From NCBI GenBank assembly GCA_040954595.2, contig CM082595.2, positions 2,480,001 through 2,544,000 on the forward strand: a DNA stretch of 64,000 nucleotides, given 5' to 3'. Numbering within the stretch: position 1 is the first letter of the stretch; each line of letters opens with the position of its first letter. The DNA is from Balanoglossus misakiensis (Eukaryota; Hemichordata). Of the stretch, positions 60,974 through 64,000 are shown piece after piece. A program made the position numbers and the translations under genes. Under the pieces are notes generated by a model, which searched no databases, was not told the DNA's origin, and saw only the letters and a list, made by a program, of their open reading frames with translations.

Positions 60974-63424
60974 ATTTATTTTTTTAATCTAGTGAAACGT
61001 TAGCAGTTGAAACACCACAGTGATTTCAAACATTTTACTAATTAATTTGACCTACCAATGTGATGTCCAATGGCCATCTTTTCAAGTCCAGCCTTAGAGT
61101 CACGTAACGCCCTCTTTGTTTCTTTGACCTGGAAAGGAAAATGATAAAGAGAATTTAGGAAGAAAATATCTTGTTCTTGCATGGGGTGACTAAACATTTT
61201 CCCACACTTTTACTAAACTGGTCTAATGGGCCTGTTTTCAGAGGAGATAATTTCTTCATAGCCAGTCAGTAAAACACACATTTGTATGCGGGACCTCACA
61301 TAGAAAACTTACCCCACCAGGACCCGTCCTTGTAGATGATGACGCCTGGTAATAAGATGGTTCCCCACTGTCATCTTTTGAATAATGAGAAACTGATGTC
61401 TGGTGGAATGAATGATCACTGCCTCCTGATAGAGAAGCCTGGAAAAGATTGATATATAAGGCACAAAACATTATGATTATGTGGTTCTTATAACATGCTT
61501 TTCAGTCATTTGTTTTGACTACATCGGGGATATTATTTTGGAACCTTGCTTTTATAAATCTTCCCACAGAAATGTAATGATAACCACAGAGTGACGCAAA
61601 TCAGTTGTCATAAACTACAAACCTGTTCAATATGGTCCATCATATTTTTCATGTGGCGACTGAAACTGGACATCATATCGGCACGGCTTTGGTCCAGCAT
61701 GCTTGAGTAGGCTCTGTCAAAATTGAAACCCGTGTCGAACTCCTGCAATGCACCAGTCTCCTAAAAAGAGACAGAATTTATGTATCATATTTGTATATAA
61801 AAGGGGGTATATAGTTTTAAAAGGTAAAATTCCTGAACTTTGAAAAATGAAATTTGAAAATTTTAAAGGGAAAAATACATTTCGTTTAAAAAAAATCATT
61901 TCTCAAAAAATTTCTACTCTAAAAAAATATGAATGGTTGTCCAAAATGTTAAGTACTACCTTACTGTCACGTGTTGGTCTTTCCTCTAGAGCGGAACTTC
62001 CACCAGTGATGGCTCTTCTGCCCCTCCTGTCGTCATGGTGACGAGCAGACTCTAAAGGATCGGTCATCATCCGATCGAACTGGCCCATCATTCGATCGAA
62101 TTCTCGATGGCGATCACTGTTTGGAAACGGAGATGTAAACACAGATAAAAACATACCTGTCATTACAAAGGTCACAGTCATGTGCAAATATTGTTCATGC
62201 TGTCAAGAAAATATGTGATCTATATTACTGATTACAAGCTTTAGATCCGTGTTGTTGTATTGTTATCTGAAAATCGAATACAGGTCAAGCCTGTATACAA
62301 GATATGGCAACTTTAATAGGGCCAAAGAAGAGTTTTACGGAATATTGTCGGCCATGTTGTTTATGCAAATTTTCCGTAATAAAAACAAAAGAACAACCCA
62401 TAAAAACAAAAGAAGCTAAATTATTGGAGATGCCGTTTCACTCAGTTTTGTGGGGGAAAATACCGACAGAAGTGTCATTTTTAACGGAATTTTCATGTGC
62501 AGTAAAGAAAAATCTCAGTAGCGCTCGCTATAACCAGTGGAGTGTGTTAATGACCCCAATACACGCAGCGGTGATGTAGGTCTATTCTCCGCGGCAAATG
62601 TTTTCTCAGATACAATGCTACGTTGGAATGCGGCGACAGTAGAATGCAAAGCTAACAAAAGTAGGGACTTAGCAGGGGTCACTGTTCAGGTATGCGAATA
62701 ACACCCGCAATTAATACCCGACATGATTCCACTGAACTTCTCGAACGTTCACACGGTACGCCGACGGGCCATTTAAATTAAGTTCACATCAACTTTTAAT
62801 GGAGAAACCAATCAAGAGGAATAACTAAATATCCGGGAATGTTAAGGTCTATTTGTTTTTGTTACATAACGGTATAGACCTATAATCACCTGAAGTGTAC
62901 GCGACTTTTAAGTCAAGATTTTTTCCTGAGAAAGTTTTGCGAAAATTCTTCTTTTAAAGCTATCATTTCAACTCGTTACTTTAAAAAAACTTGAAAAAAA
63001 TCTTGTGTTGACTCTATGGGGTTATTGTTATGCTGTAATCGATCTGGGAAGTAGTTTTTTAAATGCCTTGCTTAGAAGATTAGAAGTGGGCGTGCGTCAT
63101 TCACCTATTGATGGTGTCTGCTCTATTCAGAAACGCGCGTGTTGATCCCTTTAAAAGAAAAAAAAGATGTCTGCGAAAAAGTCACAAGGTATGCATTAAA
63201 ACTCGTACAGCACAGTCGCATATAACGGCGTAAATAATGATAATGGTAAGAAGTAAAATCGGTCTGCAAAATGCAATCTGTCTTGAGTAGACAGACGGTC
63301 CCCGTGTCGTTAAAACCCTGGAAGTACGTGTCCTGCAAATCAATGTGTCCGCGCAAAACCCCACTCACCTGAAGTCGCTGAAAAAAGGATCATCGAATTC
63401 CTTCAACCTGCTACTGCCAATCAT
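60532..63424 (-). CDS. MLF: Myeloid leukemia factor (MLF1/MLF2) homologue
   Basis: Seven minus-strand exons, 63424-63369, 62116-61960, 61760-61623, 61438-61313, 61128-61056, 60935-60849 and 60692-60532, close in phase to 265 residues, close to MLF1 (268) and MLF2 (248). Diagnostic segments occur in order: FDDPFFSDF at the N-terminus; a region with two FDRMM repeats; DQSRADMMSSFSRHMKNMMD; SYYQASSSTRTGPGGVKETK; IGERGHIVENSRNRRTGD; and HQDFVNMDESDAPAFDQEW, followed by a basic tail. Vertebrate MLF proteins shuttle between nucleus and cytoplasm, bind 14-3-3 and J-protein partners and influence transcription, cell cycle and cilia. Animal genomes outside vertebrates usually have one MLF gene, so no 1 or 2 is assigned. 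There is no signal peptide or membrane segment. Confidence 0.94.
60940..60969. repeat. (GA)n microsatellite
   Basis: An AG dinucleotide run directly behind the 3' splice site of MLF exon 6. On the transcribed minus strand it forms a CT-rich pyrimidine tract. Confidence 0.9.
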
Positions 63425-64000
63425 TTTCAACACCTCAAAATTAAATTGTCAAGAGAAGAAACAATGGCTGTAACTGCAGTTATGCGCGCTTGGACCGATT
63501 ACTACTACGACACGTAGCCCTTGGAAACAACAGAAGCTTCTGTCGCGTTCGATCGAAGTAGCGTCACGAAGTTTCCCGTTTTTTCTGTTCTGAAGGGAGC
63601 CCTCCGCGTCGATATCACTACAATTCGTATTACCAGGAAAATTTCCTAAAATGTGTTTAAAATCGGCTCATCTTGAATGTGAATACGGTTTCTTGGCTTT
63701 TACATGGTTAATATCATTCTTCATATATACATTTATGCGTAATATTATCGAATAAAAAGTAAAAGCGCATTCGTTTTCATCGTTGCATTATTCAGCTGGG
63801 AACGAGGCTATCATTGCGCACGCTCAGTGATGAAATACGGAAACACAGAAGTCTTATGTTGTTGTTTGATATTGACTTGATATATATTGTGATCTAGCTC
63901 GAATAACCAGGCGGTAATAAGCAATCGCGTTTGGCGACAGCAAAACACTGTTTTTCTACACGAGCTGAGAATATTAGTAGTGCGTGAAATTATATAGTAC
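63425..64000. other. 5' flank of the MLF gene
   Basis: This presumably contains the MLF promoter and 5' UTR. No TATA box or other gene was identified. Confidence 0.4.

Overview
The window is nuclear DNA from an animal. Genes are rich in short introns with GT..AG boundaries, both tRNA genes carry introns, and microsatellites and small inverted-repeat elements are scattered through introns and intergenic DNA. Gene content (an ST6Gal-type sialyltransferase, a carbohydrate sulfotransferase, SLC45, PLEKHM1, MLF, and tandem M13 peptidases with the same exon pattern) and the repeat style suggest an invertebrate deuterostome such as a hemichordate, echinoderm or cephalochordate. The species cannot be fixed from the sequence alone.

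Layout. Plus strand, left third: the 3' part of a cationic amino acid transporter-like gene (1031-4050) with an intron-containing tRNA-Arg(UCU) inside one of its introns; a complete beta-galactoside alpha-2,6-sialyltransferase (6777-8622); a nucleoside hydrolase (9582-11472) with two alternative third exons that reading phase makes mutually exclusive; and a complete 16-exon PLEKHM1-like gene (13225-21106). Centre: a single-exon minus-strand gene for a very charged 593-residue protein ending in a CaaX box (24217-25998), about 7 kb with no convincing gene, then a plus-strand carbohydrate sulfotransferase (33155-34594). Right, all minus strand: an SLC45-type transporter (36084-40140), an intron-containing tRNA-Arg(CCU) (41239-41327), two tandem neprilysin/ECE-type M13 peptidases (42120-48622 and 51196-58522), and a myeloid leukemia factor gene (60532-63424).

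Exon models were built by hand. For each spliced gene the reading phase closes across all proposed introns, except the distal M13 gene, where exon 15 carries one extra base. The genes do not form one pathway. Recurring themes are Golgi glycan modification (sialyltransferase, sulfotransferase), membrane transport (SLC7-like, SLC45) and cell-surface peptidases.

Most interesting observations: the mutually exclusive exon pair in the nucleoside hydrolase; a PLEKHM1 orthologue with no visible PH domains but a candidate LC3-interacting motif; the frameshift in one of the duplicated M13 peptidases; the CaaX-tailed charged protein; a perfect hairpin at a 3' splice site; and two or three families of short inverted-repeat elements.
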